Shown here piece after piece: positions 39,017 through 55,815 of a stretch of DNA of 64,000 nucleotides (its first letter is position 1; every line of letters begins with the position of its first letter). Source of the stretch: Chamaelirium japonicum (lineage: Eukaryota > Streptophyta > Magnoliopsida > Liliales > Melanthiaceae); contig OX393551.1 of NCBI GenBank assembly GCA_947650365.1, positions 58,533,744 to 58,597,743 of the forward strand, given 5' to 3'. Below the pieces are notes generated by a model, which saw nothing but the letters and a program-made list of their open reading frames with translations, did no database searches and was not told the origin of the DNA. A program made the position numbers and the translations under genes.

Positions 39017-41263
39017 TGTGGTCGCGGAAAAAGATTCGGGTCGTCTTTATTGCGGATCACACGAGATTACAAATTTTCTTTGATCAGGAGATTGTGGGAG
39101 AGATCCTCTGGAGGGTCCCTTTGATCCGCGTCTCCACGTGGTGTTCGTGCGAGAGCTCTGAAGGGGTTGCCCAGGACAGAGGTCTTTACAGGGTGAGGGT
39201 TTTTGAGAGGCTAAGGAGTTTCCGCCGTTGATTTTGTCCCGTCCGTGCTTCGCGCTTTCTCGGCTAGAGAGGCTTTGGGCTTCGTTCCTCGGTCTTCGTG
39301 TCTTCCTCGATCCTTGCTCGACCTCGGCGTCCTTGATCGTCGGTTCGCGGCGTCGATCGTGTTTTTGGCGTCAGCTTTGGCTTTAGCTTTCGGCTTTGGC
39401 GTAGCTTTGGCGTGGCTCTGGCTTTTGCTTTGCTTTGGCGCTTGCGCTTGAACGTAGACGGGTAGAGACTTGCGATGCTTTAGTTCTTCCGGACTTCGCG
39501 TCGTATCGGCTAGAACGTGCGGTGCTTTGCTCGTGACCGTCGTAGTTGCTTGGCTTTGGCACGTGCGTTGCTTTAGCGCGGGCTTTACCGGTGCGTTTGC
39601 TTTGGCTTCTTGCGTCGGCTTTGACTTTAGCTTCGACTCGATCTTCTTCTCGAACGACTGGCGTTACCTCTTCAAGGCTTCTTTACTCTTCCGGCTTCCT
39701 CGACGGTTGTGGCGTCGGTTTTGGCTTTTCGGCGGGGGTAGCACCGATGCTTGTGCGACGGTTGTGGCGTCGACTTTCGTTGATGAAGACGGCGGGTGTA
39801 GCACCGATCTTCGTGCGACGGTTGTAGCGTCGGCTTTTGTTGATGAAGACGGCGGGTGTGGCACCGGCTTTAGCACGACGGTTGTAGCGTCGGCTTTTGT
39901 TGATGAAGACGGCGGGTGTGGCACCGGCTTTAGCACGACGGTTGTAGCGTCGGCTTTTGGTTGACGAAGGCGGCAGGGGTAGCACCGGCTTCAGGCCTTC
40001 TTCTCCCGGCTTTCTTCTTCGTGCGAGGAGTCGATGCCTTGATTGAAGACGACGAGTATTGTCGGCTTCGATCTTCTTCTCCGGCCTTTGCTTATGGCGT
40101 CTTCGGAGCTGATGAAGATCGTTGGAGCAATCGGGCGATGACGGCTCCGGGTCTTCTTCTCCACGCTTTCTTCTTCGTGCGAGGAGTCGAAGCTTTGATC
40201 TCCGAGTGCAAGGTCTTCACGTTGATGAGGACTTGAAGGGCCAAGGACTCCCGTAGGATATGCTTGCCGTGCCTCGTGAAGCCTTCGGTCTTCGAGCGTT
40301 GGAGCTTCTCTTGCGAAGCTCTTTCGTCTTCGGCTTTCGGACCCTTGATGCCTTCCCCGACCCCTTCTATTTATAGGCAAAGGGGGGCGGTTGGGGGAGA
40401 TATTGCTGAAATCTTATTGTTTCCTCCAATCTCTCCCCTCATAACCATCGAGATATCGTTCCCTTATTTGGGGAAACAAACCCGATTTCCTCCTTTTTAG
40501 TTGGAGTGGTTACGGGCTAGTTGTGACTCGATCTTTAAAGATCGAGTTGTTATTTTTGTTGCACTTTTGGATCGGATGGCGACGCAACGTCATCTTGTCC
40601 GTTGGATCGAGGGATCGTCGCGGATCTACGGTTGTGTAGACATCCACGCCACCTCCCCCCGCATCAAGGCGGTTTTGACTTTTTCTTTTCTTTTTCTTTT
40701 CTTTTCTTTTTCTTTTTCTTTTCTTTTTCTTTTTCTTTTTCTTTATGGCCGGCCCCACCTCTCCATGAGGAGGGGGGCACGGTTTTCAAGAAGGGCCGGC
40801 CCCACCTCTCCATGAAGAGGGGGCACGGTTTTCTAGAAGGGGGGGGGGCCGGTGGGCCCCCCTCTTTGTGTCCGAGTTGCGGGTCCGGTGGGACCCGTTT
40901 GCTTTGGGTCGGGCCATGACGCACGAATTGAGTTCGTACGTGGGCCTAGTTCGCACGCGGGCCGTTGTGTGCGGGCCGAGTTTCGCATGCGGGCCGTTGT
41001 GTGCGGGCCCAAGTTTCGCATGCGGGCCGTTGTGTGCGGGCCCAAGTTTCGCATGCGGGCCATTGTGTGCGGGCCAGGTTTCGCATGTGGGCCGTTGTGT
41101 GCGGGCCCAAGTTGCATGAGCGAGTCGGGTTCGACCCGAAGGTCATCGAGTGCAAGCCCATTTTTCGTGTAAAAATCGGGTTTGACCCGAAGGCCGTCGG
41201 GTGCGGGCCTATTTTTTTGTGTAAAAATCGGGTTCGACCCGTGGGCTAATTTCGATGCCCACA
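39017..41263 (-). mobile_element. 5' LTR of the Tat element
   Basis: 2,247 bp, same length as the 3' LTR with no indel. One transition was seen: GGGCCATGAC near 40919 against GGGCCATGGC near 25859. TATA box CTATAAATAG (minus) at 40368-40377, about 890 bp into the LTR, so R-U5 is about 1.35 kb. It contains the same 60-bp and 33-bp internal repeats. Confidence 0.96.
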
Positions 41264-41268
41264 CCTGC

Positions 41269-42226
41269 ATCCATTTATATGGCATGTGGACAGATGAGAT
41301 GCCTTGTGGGTTTCTCCAATCTTTTAAGTTGAGGGTCCAATCTCAGGTGATCCGAGCCCTTTTCTCATATAGCAATGTGGGTCTAGCATGTCAATCCAAT
41401 GTCGTGTCCCCTAAGTTGAAGGAAGGCCTTCAAACCGGGTTGGAGGCAAGTATTATTGATCCGGACCTAAAGAACAAAATTTAGAATTTGAATTACTCGA
41501 TCTATTAAGAATTTGAATTTCTACAACTCCGGTTATGTCCCAGTGGTTAATCTTATTGTTTCCCTCCTGAGCAGTCGCAGGATCGAATCATGTGTTGCGA
41601 AATTACCCACGACAGGGGAGATAACAGTCATGCCAAACAAATTTTTTTTTATAAACATGATTCGCCAGCAACCGGGCTCATTCACGGATACACTTTCTTG
41701 GTGACATTACACCACGCTCGACGCTCTAATCTGCCCAATCATCTACCACGTCCTTGCGTTCCGGTCCATCATGTTCCGGTCCATCATCCGTCGACGACCC
41801 TGCCGTAAACCATTGCCCTTGCTACGCTCCTGGGTTTCTACACTTGGAAAATAATTTACACTCCTATAATTTGCAGGCTTCTAACCATGATCTGTCTTGT
41901 ACAATGACATTTGCAAGCATCGTTCTAATCTGAATAGAAATGTCCTCTTCAAAAAACAATGATTTAACTTTTGATATTATTCGAATTTTGGAGCGTAATC
42001 CTGGATAATTAATATGGCCTTAGATCATGTACAGCGGCCTCCTCAAATGAGACGGTCCCACCACTATTGAGGAGAATCCAAAAAACATAGCTTACAGTGG
42101 ACTCCTCAATGGTGGGGTCATACGGTGGCCCCCACGTCCACCCAATCGCCTCAACCTCCTCCTCAACATGGGTGAGGAAAAATCCTCCTCAATGTCAAAA
42201 ACTCCACATGAGTGTACTTTGCCCTG
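41269..42226. other. Intergenic, no gene seen
   Basis: Right flank of the Tat element. From 42020 the sequence is rich in CCTCCTCAA motifs and their complement. No coding similarity. Confidence 0.4.
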
Positions 42227-44236
<2,010 letters not shown>

Positions 44237-47200
44237 CGCGGATTTTCATAAGTTCGAATTTGTGGATACAAAGCCCATGAATGAGCAAATCCATGAATTT
44301 GAAAATCTAGTAGCCGACCTTAAGACCGATATCACCGATCTTAGTGAGTCATTCCTAGTGGCCTCATTGATTGATAAGCTCCCTTCCTTTTGGGTAGAAT
44401 TTGGTAGGATCGTTAGCCACACCCAAGGAGATCTTACCCTCTCTCATGTCCTCACTTTTCTTACGATCGAAGAGCAACACCGCCTTAGGGACACGCCCAC
44501 TAGTGAGCCAAAACCCAAGATCAACCTTGTTGAGAACCCCAAGAAGCCCAAATTCCAAAAGAGAAACCAATCCCATAACACAAAACCCCATCAAAACAAG
44601 AGGTTCAAGAAGAAGAAACCTTTCCAAGACAACTTAAACAAGAAGGAGGACGATGGTGTTCGTCGATGCTTCATGTATGGGCGCACAGGATATTTGGCGA
44701 GAAATTGCTACCACAAGCATACCGGTCTTCCAAATCAGAGAAAGACTAGACCTCCCACCTCTGCTCCTTGTCTCTAGGCCAACATGATGACTAGTGGGAC
44801 GGCTTTTGATGGATTCATGTCTGATAACTTTCCTCAAGTTAATATGACCTATAATTCCTGTGATTGGTGGATTGACACCGGAGCGAGTATTCACGTTTGT
44901 TCTGACCGCTCCTGGTTCTCAACATTTCATGAATCGTGTGAAGGAGCTATGACTATGGGGAACAGTTCTTCGGCGAACGTGCTTGGGACCGGTCGTGTGG
45001 ATCTCCATCTGACGTCCGGAAAGACCGTCACGTTGCACGATGTCCATTTTGTACCTGATATTAGACACAACCTTATTAGTGGCCCCCTTTTAGTTTTGCA
45101 TGGCTACAAGCTTGTTTTTGAAACCAGCAAAGTTGTAATTACTAGAGGTGTGTATTTTGTAGAAAAAGGATATTTATGTAATGGATTGTTTCAGCTTAAT
45201 GTCATGACTCCCTCTTATACAGACGATTTTATTGTAATGAATATTGAGTCCTCCTCTACTTAGCATCATAGATTGGGTCATGCAAACTTTCATTTTATTA
45301 AGCGACTAATGAACCTGAACCTAATCCCTAAAAGCGACATTCCCTCTCATAAATGTGAGGCGTGCGTAGAAGCGAAACAACTTAGGCAACCGTTTAGATC
45401 TGTTGATAGAGACTCCGAGTTTCTTAAGTTGATTCATAGCGATGTATGTGATTCGGGTAGATTAACTAGAGGTGGCAACATGTATTTCGTTACCTTTATT
45501 GATGATCTCTCAAAACACTGTTATGTTTATCTTATTAAAACTAAGGATGAGGTGATTAGTAAGTTTAGGATTTACATAACCGAGATAGAAAATCAATTTC
45601 AAAGATCCTTAGGTCCGATCGAGGTGGAGAGTACACCTCAAATGAATTAACCGATTGTTGTGAAGAGTATGGAATTATCCATCAAGTGACTGCTCCCTAC
45701 AGTCCCCAATCAAATGGGTTGCTGAAAGGAAAAACAGAACCTTGTTAGATATGACCAACTCTATGTTGATTAGCTCAGGTGCAACAGAGAACTTATGGGG
45801 AGAAGCACTGGTAACAGCTTGCTATATCCTTAATAGGATTCCCCTCAAGTCTAGCAACCTCACATCCTATGAAATTTGGAAGAATAGGAAGCCAAACTTG
45901 AGTCATCTTAGAGTGTAAGAGTGCCTGGCTAAAGTTAAGGTACCTAACTTCAGAAGAGAGAAGATAGGACCCAAGGCCGTAGACACCGTTTTCTTAGGTT
46001 ATGCCATTAATAGTAATGCCAACAGATTCCTAGTCGTTCGATCTGATATCGATGGGATATCGACCAATACCGTTATCGAGTCCAGGGATGCAACCTACTT
46101 TGAGGATGTATTTCCCTTCAGGACTAGGATAGATGCACCCGTGAGTCAGCCGCACTATGATGCAGGCGCTAGTTCTAGTGGGGCTAATCCTTTTGAGGAT
46201 GACACCCTTGTAGAGAACGAGTCATAACCACAGTCTAGGAGAAGTACTAGGATTAGGAAGGAGAAGGAGTTTAGAGATGACTTCTACGTATTTCTCATAG
46301 AAGACACTCCAACCTCCTTTGAAGTAGCAATGAAATATTGGGATTCACCCTTATGAAAAGAAGCAGTGAATAATGAGATACAATCCATTATTTAGAACCA
46401 GACTTGGGAGTTGACCGATCTACCCCCAGGCGCTAGAACCATTGGTTCTAAATGGGTTTTCAAAAAGAAACTATGACCTGATGGATCGGTAGAGAAGTTT
46501 AAGGCCCGTTTAGTTGCTAAGGGTTTTACTAAAAAATCCGGTATAGATTTCTTCGACGTATATGCTCCTGTAGCAAGGATAACCACAATTAGGATTCTTA
46601 TTGCCCTAGCCTCTGTTCATGCATTGTACATCCACCAGATGGATGTTAAAACCGCTTTCCTGAATGGAGATTTAGAAGAGGTGATCTATATAGATCAACC
46701 TGAGGGTTTTGAAGTTCCTGGTCAGGAGCACATGGTGTGCAAACTCGTTAGGTCATTGTATGGGCTCAATCAAGCTCTCAAACAATGGCACGAGAAGTTT
46801 GACCAGGTAGTCCTTTCGTATGGTTTTGTTATAAATAAAACCGACGAATGTGCATACTATGGAACCTCCGATGGCAACATAGTTATCTTATGCTTGTTTG
46901 TCGATGATATACTTATCTTCGGTACTAGCATGGACATCATTAATGATGTCAAAGAATTTCTATCCCAGAACTTTGATATGAAGGATTTAGGAGAGACAGA
47001 GATGACCCTTAACACTAAGATCACCAGAGAGGGTAGAGGCATTAAGATGTCTCAAGCTCACTATGTTGAGAAGGTGTTGAGGAAGTTCTACTACTTTGAT
47101 TGTGATCCCGTATCCACCCCCTATGACCCACATACTCACTTAGTGAAGAATACTGGATATCCAGCTTTACAAAAAAAGTATGCTCAGGTCATAGGTTCAC

Positions 47201-47844
47201 TAAGATTCTTAGCGAACTATACTAGATCCGACATATCATATACAGTTAGTAGGCTAAGTAGATATACTAGAAACCCTAGTCAAGAATACTGGAATGCGTT
47301 AGAAAGAGTAATGTGCTACCTTAAAGGGACCATGACATATGGGTTAAGCTTTAGTGGGTATCCTAGTGTGCTAGAGGGGTATAGCGATGCTAACTGGATT
47401 AGCGACTCAATAGATGTCAAATCCACCACTAGATTTGTTTTCCATCTAGATGGTGCAGCCGTTGCATGGAAATTTTCTAAGCAAACCGTGATAGCTAGAA
47501 GTACCATGGAGTCCGAGATGATAGCACTAGATAATACGTGTATTGAAGCCGAGTGGCTTAGGGACTTCATTATGGATGTTCCCTTAGGAGATCACCCTTT
47601 GCCGGTAATCTCCATTTATTGTGATTGTAGGGCTGCAATTGACAAATGCAGTCAAGAGTATGCAGATCTAAAAATGAACAGACACCTTAAGGTAAGACAC
47701 ACATCACTGCGATATAAACTAAAACATAATGTTGTAACATTTTCATTTGTCAGATCTGAGAAAAACTTTGCTGATCAGCTAACAAAAGGTTTATCTAGAA
47801 CCGTGGTTCTAGAAGCGTCGAGGGGGATGAGATTAAGCCCATAA
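44237..47844 (+). pseudogene. Ty1/copia gag-pol, 5'-truncated and decayed
   Basis: Gag begins mid-domain (KPMNEQIHEFENLVADLK, LIDKLP) and has a degenerate zinc knuckle (CFMYGRTGYLARNC; normally CxxCxxxGHxxxxC). Protease follows (WWIDTGASIHVCSD), then the integrase zinc region ([24 protein letters not shown]) and core ([25 protein letters not shown]). RT follows ([69 protein letters not shown]), then RNase H ([32 protein letters not shown]). The order protease-integrase-RT-RNase H defines copia. Stops include TAG 45261 (Trp position), TAA 45648, TAA 45918, TAA 46226, TGA 46354, TAG 46393 and TGA 46472. No 5' LTR or PBS remains. Confidence 0.93.
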
Positions 47845-48393
47845 AGAAGATACCAACGGTGGCAACCCAACCTCAAAGAGGTTCAATGGGTAGAAACAAG
47901 CCGGATGAGTATCTCGAGGAGCACTGATAGTTTCCTCCCATCCCTAGGGCGACGGTGCTCATAGATGCAAAGGGATTAGGATGAGCTTTTAAAATCTTAA
48001 TAATTCCAAGACCTACGAGGCAGGGTGTTTCCTTGCATACACACTTGGAGGAATCACCTATACATGTGGAGTCGTGGGGCCGCGACTATGGGAAGAGGGT
48101 TGTTCTTCTAAAACACACATGAAAGATACCTGTGCTCGGCCGTAATGCGCAACCCGCTTTAGAACTCAGCTAATACTACATTGTGTGTGCTTTATGGAAA
48201 TCTGAATCACGAGGCCGATTCAAGGTGTAGTCCATCGAGTCCTCGTAGATGAAAGTAAATGTCACTAAGTAAGGGTTCAAACCCAAAAGGTACCCTTACC
48301 TATTACACAGTGTCCATAATCAAAATTTTGATTTCAAATTTTGATGTTATATATCTTCAACTACTTTAAATAAGTTTCATATTTTGTGGGGAT
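47845..48393 (+). other. Copia 3' untranslated region and polypurine tract
   Basis: No coding. It ends with TTTGTGGGGAT just before TGTTCGATAT, as expected of a polypurine tract next to a 3' LTR. Confidence 0.55.
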
Positions 48394-50642
48394 TGTTCGA
48401 TATAATATAAAACTTAATTACCTACTCCTCTTAACAAATAAAACCAGTCGGCCAAGTGGCTAACAAGGTTGATTTTATGGGGGGCTTTCTTTTTTGGCAA
48501 AGATCAAGAGATCAAACCTTGGCCTCAACCATTTTATTACTATCTCTCCCTAAGTTTAGTCCCATATCGATAAGGGGAAGAGGCACTAGCTTGATTATAA
48601 GGGTGGTCCATCCTGGAAAATGGTAAAGCTCTCATGGGCCTAAGGCCTCACACACCATACACGCGCGCGCGCACGTCGAGTCGAGCCGCACCGGGCCCAG
48701 GTCCGGGTCCATGATCCGTGGCTCGCGAGCCGCGTGGATGCGAATGGGCTTCTGGTAGGATTTTATTGGGCTATTCTTTTTGGGCTGGGCTTGCCCAGAA
48801 TCAGCCATCATCATCTCGTCATCATTGTCGCGCAGCAGCCTGTCCACGTCAGCCGCCACCTCGAGCCACTCCACTCCCCTTGTCAACAACTAATAAATTA
48901 GATTATTCCAAGGCCTATTAAATGCCCTGAGCTTCAGCTTTTAAACCAGAGAGAAAACCATAGCCTTTTCCTCTACCTCTCTTTCTGCCATTGTTGAACC
49001 AGTGAGCTCTGTGAGAAAAACCCGAGAGCAGTTCTCCCATCCTCTTCAAATCTCAGGGTGATCTTCCGACCTGATTTGAAGAGGAGATCCCATTTCCGGT
49101 TTCATTTTTTGGATTCGAGTAAAGATGAGTTCGTTTCGTTCCCTCGGAGTCATGCCGACGGGGGAACTCAAGGGTTGTTGTATCTCTAAGATCGGAAGCC
49201 GGAAGCTCCGCACCGAGGAGGGCAAATCCAATCTTAGGACAGCATCTTGCGCCTCGACCCAGGATATTTTCTCTCCCTACATCTCCATACAATCATGTGT
49301 TAAATTAGTTCTTCTATGTTATTCTAGTACTACTAGAATTAGATCCTCTATCTAAACATTCCATGCTATAATTTGAGTAAATGGGTTACCTATAGATTAA
49401 AAGTGAATTGTGCTTGTTGCGATTTTTAATAGCTATCAAACATAGTTGATACCATCTCATATCATTGCTCTCTAAATTTGGTATATGCAAAAGATAATAG
49501 TTATCTATATTTCTGTTTTAGCAATTTATAACCAACACCGACTATCATCTATCATCCTGAACCAAAATCAAAACCCTAACCATCCTCAATTGACCATCTC
49601 TACACATATCTTCCACAACCAAAAACCCTAATCCTCTACATCCCGTCGCCATCATCCACCATCTCCATCTCGAGCCATCATCCATCATCCATACCGTCAT
49701 CATTCCATCATCGAAGCTACGTCGTGAATGAGCCGAAGCGGAGAAAGCATCAAGGAACGAGATCGAAGAAGACGGTATCTACGGCACAATCTTCAAAGAT
49801 GATATGTACTTCGTTTCTTTTCAATTTTTCCCTTGATGTAACAAAAGACATGTCTAGCTAAATTCTTTGCTAAGGCCTAGAGGAAACCCTAGATCTAGTA
49901 GATGTTAGGTACGTTTATTTTATGTGTTCTATACCAATGCTCCTTAATGTTTTATGCGATTCAATTCTTAATTGATTGATGGTTCAATTTGCTCTCACAA
50001 TCCATGACACGTATGTTTTGTAATTAGCACTATAATTGATCATCATGCAATTAGGTCTATTTTAATTAAATAATTAAAACTCAGATCTTGCATGCTTAAC
50101 TCAGACATCAGATGCTCTGCTTATGTGCTTTGATCCATTGTGCTTAACCTAGATGTTTGATGCTTCGTTTTATTACCCATGCTTGAGTTGAATCCAATAT
50201 TATATAATTATATTTAAATCCCTAAAGATCGCATCTCGAGAAAGCACAGAATTTATTTTCCGCATGCTGCTCGAGTAAATTTAGAACATCATAATTTAAA
50301 TATAGCATTTACGATGATCTAGTGGTGGATTCGACTGCATTAGTATCTCATCCATATCTGAACTTCCACACTGCACCGCATTACATTAGTTAATCTGCAT
50401 GCTTTAATCTTGCTTAGTTTATCTTTTTCATCACACTCTTATAAAACCAAACCAACAATATTGCTCATTAAGTAACTTAGGTAGATAGATTAATAACCTT
50501 AGATTAGACAGTTCCCTCATAAGCAATCCCTGTGGGATCGATATTGTAATATGTAACGCTCCTACAAAGCGATTCGTACACTTGCGAGTTATAATTTAGA
50601 TCAAATTAACCCCTTAATTTAGGATTAGTTTAGATCGCATCA
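48394..50642 (+). mobile_element. Probable 3' LTR and following repeat sequence
   Basis: It begins TGTTCGATATAATATAAAAC after the polypurine tract. Position 50642 (..ATCGCATCA) is exactly where duplicated segment copy 2 begins, so 2.25 kb is the outer limit. Without a second LTR the right edge is not proven, and part of 49300-50640 could be another element. No gene was recognised. Confidence 0.45.
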
Positions 50643-52501
50643 TAAATCATTGCCGTACGATGATGATCATGCGGTCCAAATGATATTAACTAGCATTGTC
50701 ATGATATAATAAAAAATTGATTGGTTCTAACTAGCCGTTAGTACCCAAGGATTACATAGAGACCACTGTAATTTTGAGGAGACAGCTGGAGACACTCATC
50801 TATCTCCCCTCCTCAAAGATGACATGGCATAAAATTCCTCCTCAACCACCCACCAGAAACACCCCGACTACCGATGGTTCTCTCTCACTCATATACACAC
50901 ACATCAAAACTTCTGTCATTTTCAAGTACAACGAATCCATCCACATGCTCCATGAAACATCACAAACATCCATCAACACATTTATATGCATCATGCCAAC
51001 CCTTCTTTCTTTCTTATTTATTCATTTGGAAAGGAGTTGTAGCTCGGTTATATTATTGGAGGAGAAATATTTTTAAACTAAGGAGCCGAGGAGGGATCCA
51101 TTCTCCTCAAATGTGGCGAGGCCAGATGATAGAGTGAATCTTCCATGAGATGTTGTCTTTCGTTAAAGTTGGTGATGCCTAACCCATCGCCCTCACTCAA
51201 TGCATCGAACTTCTTTCTCATCCCTCTATAGTGGAAGCTTGAGACGAATCTATTAGCCATGCATAGCAGTGGTGGGAGTATTATTCTTCCTTATTCCTTT
51301 GCATGCCCAATAATAATCCAAGCCAACCCTCGAACCACGGTGCTAAATTAGAAAATTCGGTACCAAATCGAACCCGTCTCCACCACCTTTCTCATTTTCC
51401 ATGCATCTTAGTGGTAGGAGTATTATTTTAGGTGCCATGGGATGAAACCCTAGGTGGATGCGTGAGATCCACCATTGGACCATTGGATGGACCATAATTT
51501 CGGTATGGTACCGAAGTGGGTACCATAGAATTTATCCAAAAGCAAATCTTCTGTCGCGATTAAATGTCGCGGCTTCAGTTGCCGCATGATCATTAGCCCC
51601 ACAAACCACAGCCATTAGTGTGATTCACCTGTCAGGTTGGGGTGTAACGATCGGTTGTGGTTGTGGTTGTGGGGTGGATGATTAAGCGATAACCAAGGGT
51701 GGAGGGAGGAATTTCTTATGGGGGGACAAGATGCTAAGTCGAATTTTTTTCTTGAGGGTTTGAGTAATCATCAATGTTTCTAAGTCAAATTATCAAGTAA
51801 TAATTTATTGACAATCTCAATATATTTTCCATGTCTTTTAAACATGAATATAATAAAACTAGAAAACATTGATCTCGGCTTAGAGAAGCACCTCCACCCT
51901 CACGTCCATAATCCTTCTCAACAACTGCATAAAAATCCTAAAGAATTGAAAACCTCGATCATGATTAATAGATCGGGTGTTTGAGTCGGGTAAGAAAACC
52001 ATAGACCTAACCCAACATGCATGGGATCATTAAAAAAATCGAATGCTTTAAAAATAGGATCGGTCTAACTCAAACCGACTCAGCTAACAATTTAAAAGGT
52101 TGACCTAAAAAAAACATGTTCAACAAAAATCTATATGTATATATACTTTGTTCGTACGGGTTGCAAACAAAAAATAATATCAATTCTACTTCAAAAGGGT
52201 TCAGCATCCAATCTGATTTATAAATATTGGTAGCAGTTGGTGTTCGCTCATTTTATTAGTTCCAATAAATACCATTTTATGAGCGATACATATTCAAAGT
52301 TTATATTAGTATGGCTACAATGGGGGTATTTTTTGTAATTCAAAAGTTACACAAGGTTCAAATGATATGCATGCAAGAAGAGGGTACTGCTAGTAATTAG
52401 TTGGACATGTTAGGTTAAAAACAACAAACAAAGAGACAAAATGGCTTAATTTTACACTCAACAAGGAGCTACAATTACTGAAAACACAACGGACAATAAC
52501 G

Positions 52502-53695
<1,194 letters not shown>

Positions 53696-53721
53696 TTTAT
53701 GCTTTATCGTTTGATGAGAGC

Positions 53722-55815
<2,094 letters not shown>

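Larger units (their letters stand above)
23958..41263 (-). mobile_element. Complete Tat-lineage Ty3/gypsy retrotransposon (17,306 bp)
   Basis: Two LTRs exactly 15,059 bp apart (23958-26204 and 39017-41263, 2,247 bp each) flank a 12.8-kb interior. The 5-bp target duplication CCTGC is perfect at 23953-23957 and 41264-41268. Transcription runs right to left: PBS at 38992-39010, gag-pol at 38944-31100, then an antisense two-exon gene (27597-30802), GC-rich repeats, and a polypurine tract at 26205-26218. A second, archaeal-type RNase H domain before integrase and an antisense extra ORF place it in the Tat lineage (the group of Grande, RIRE2 and Ogre). One LTR difference was noticed, so insertion looks very recent. 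Confidence 0.96.
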
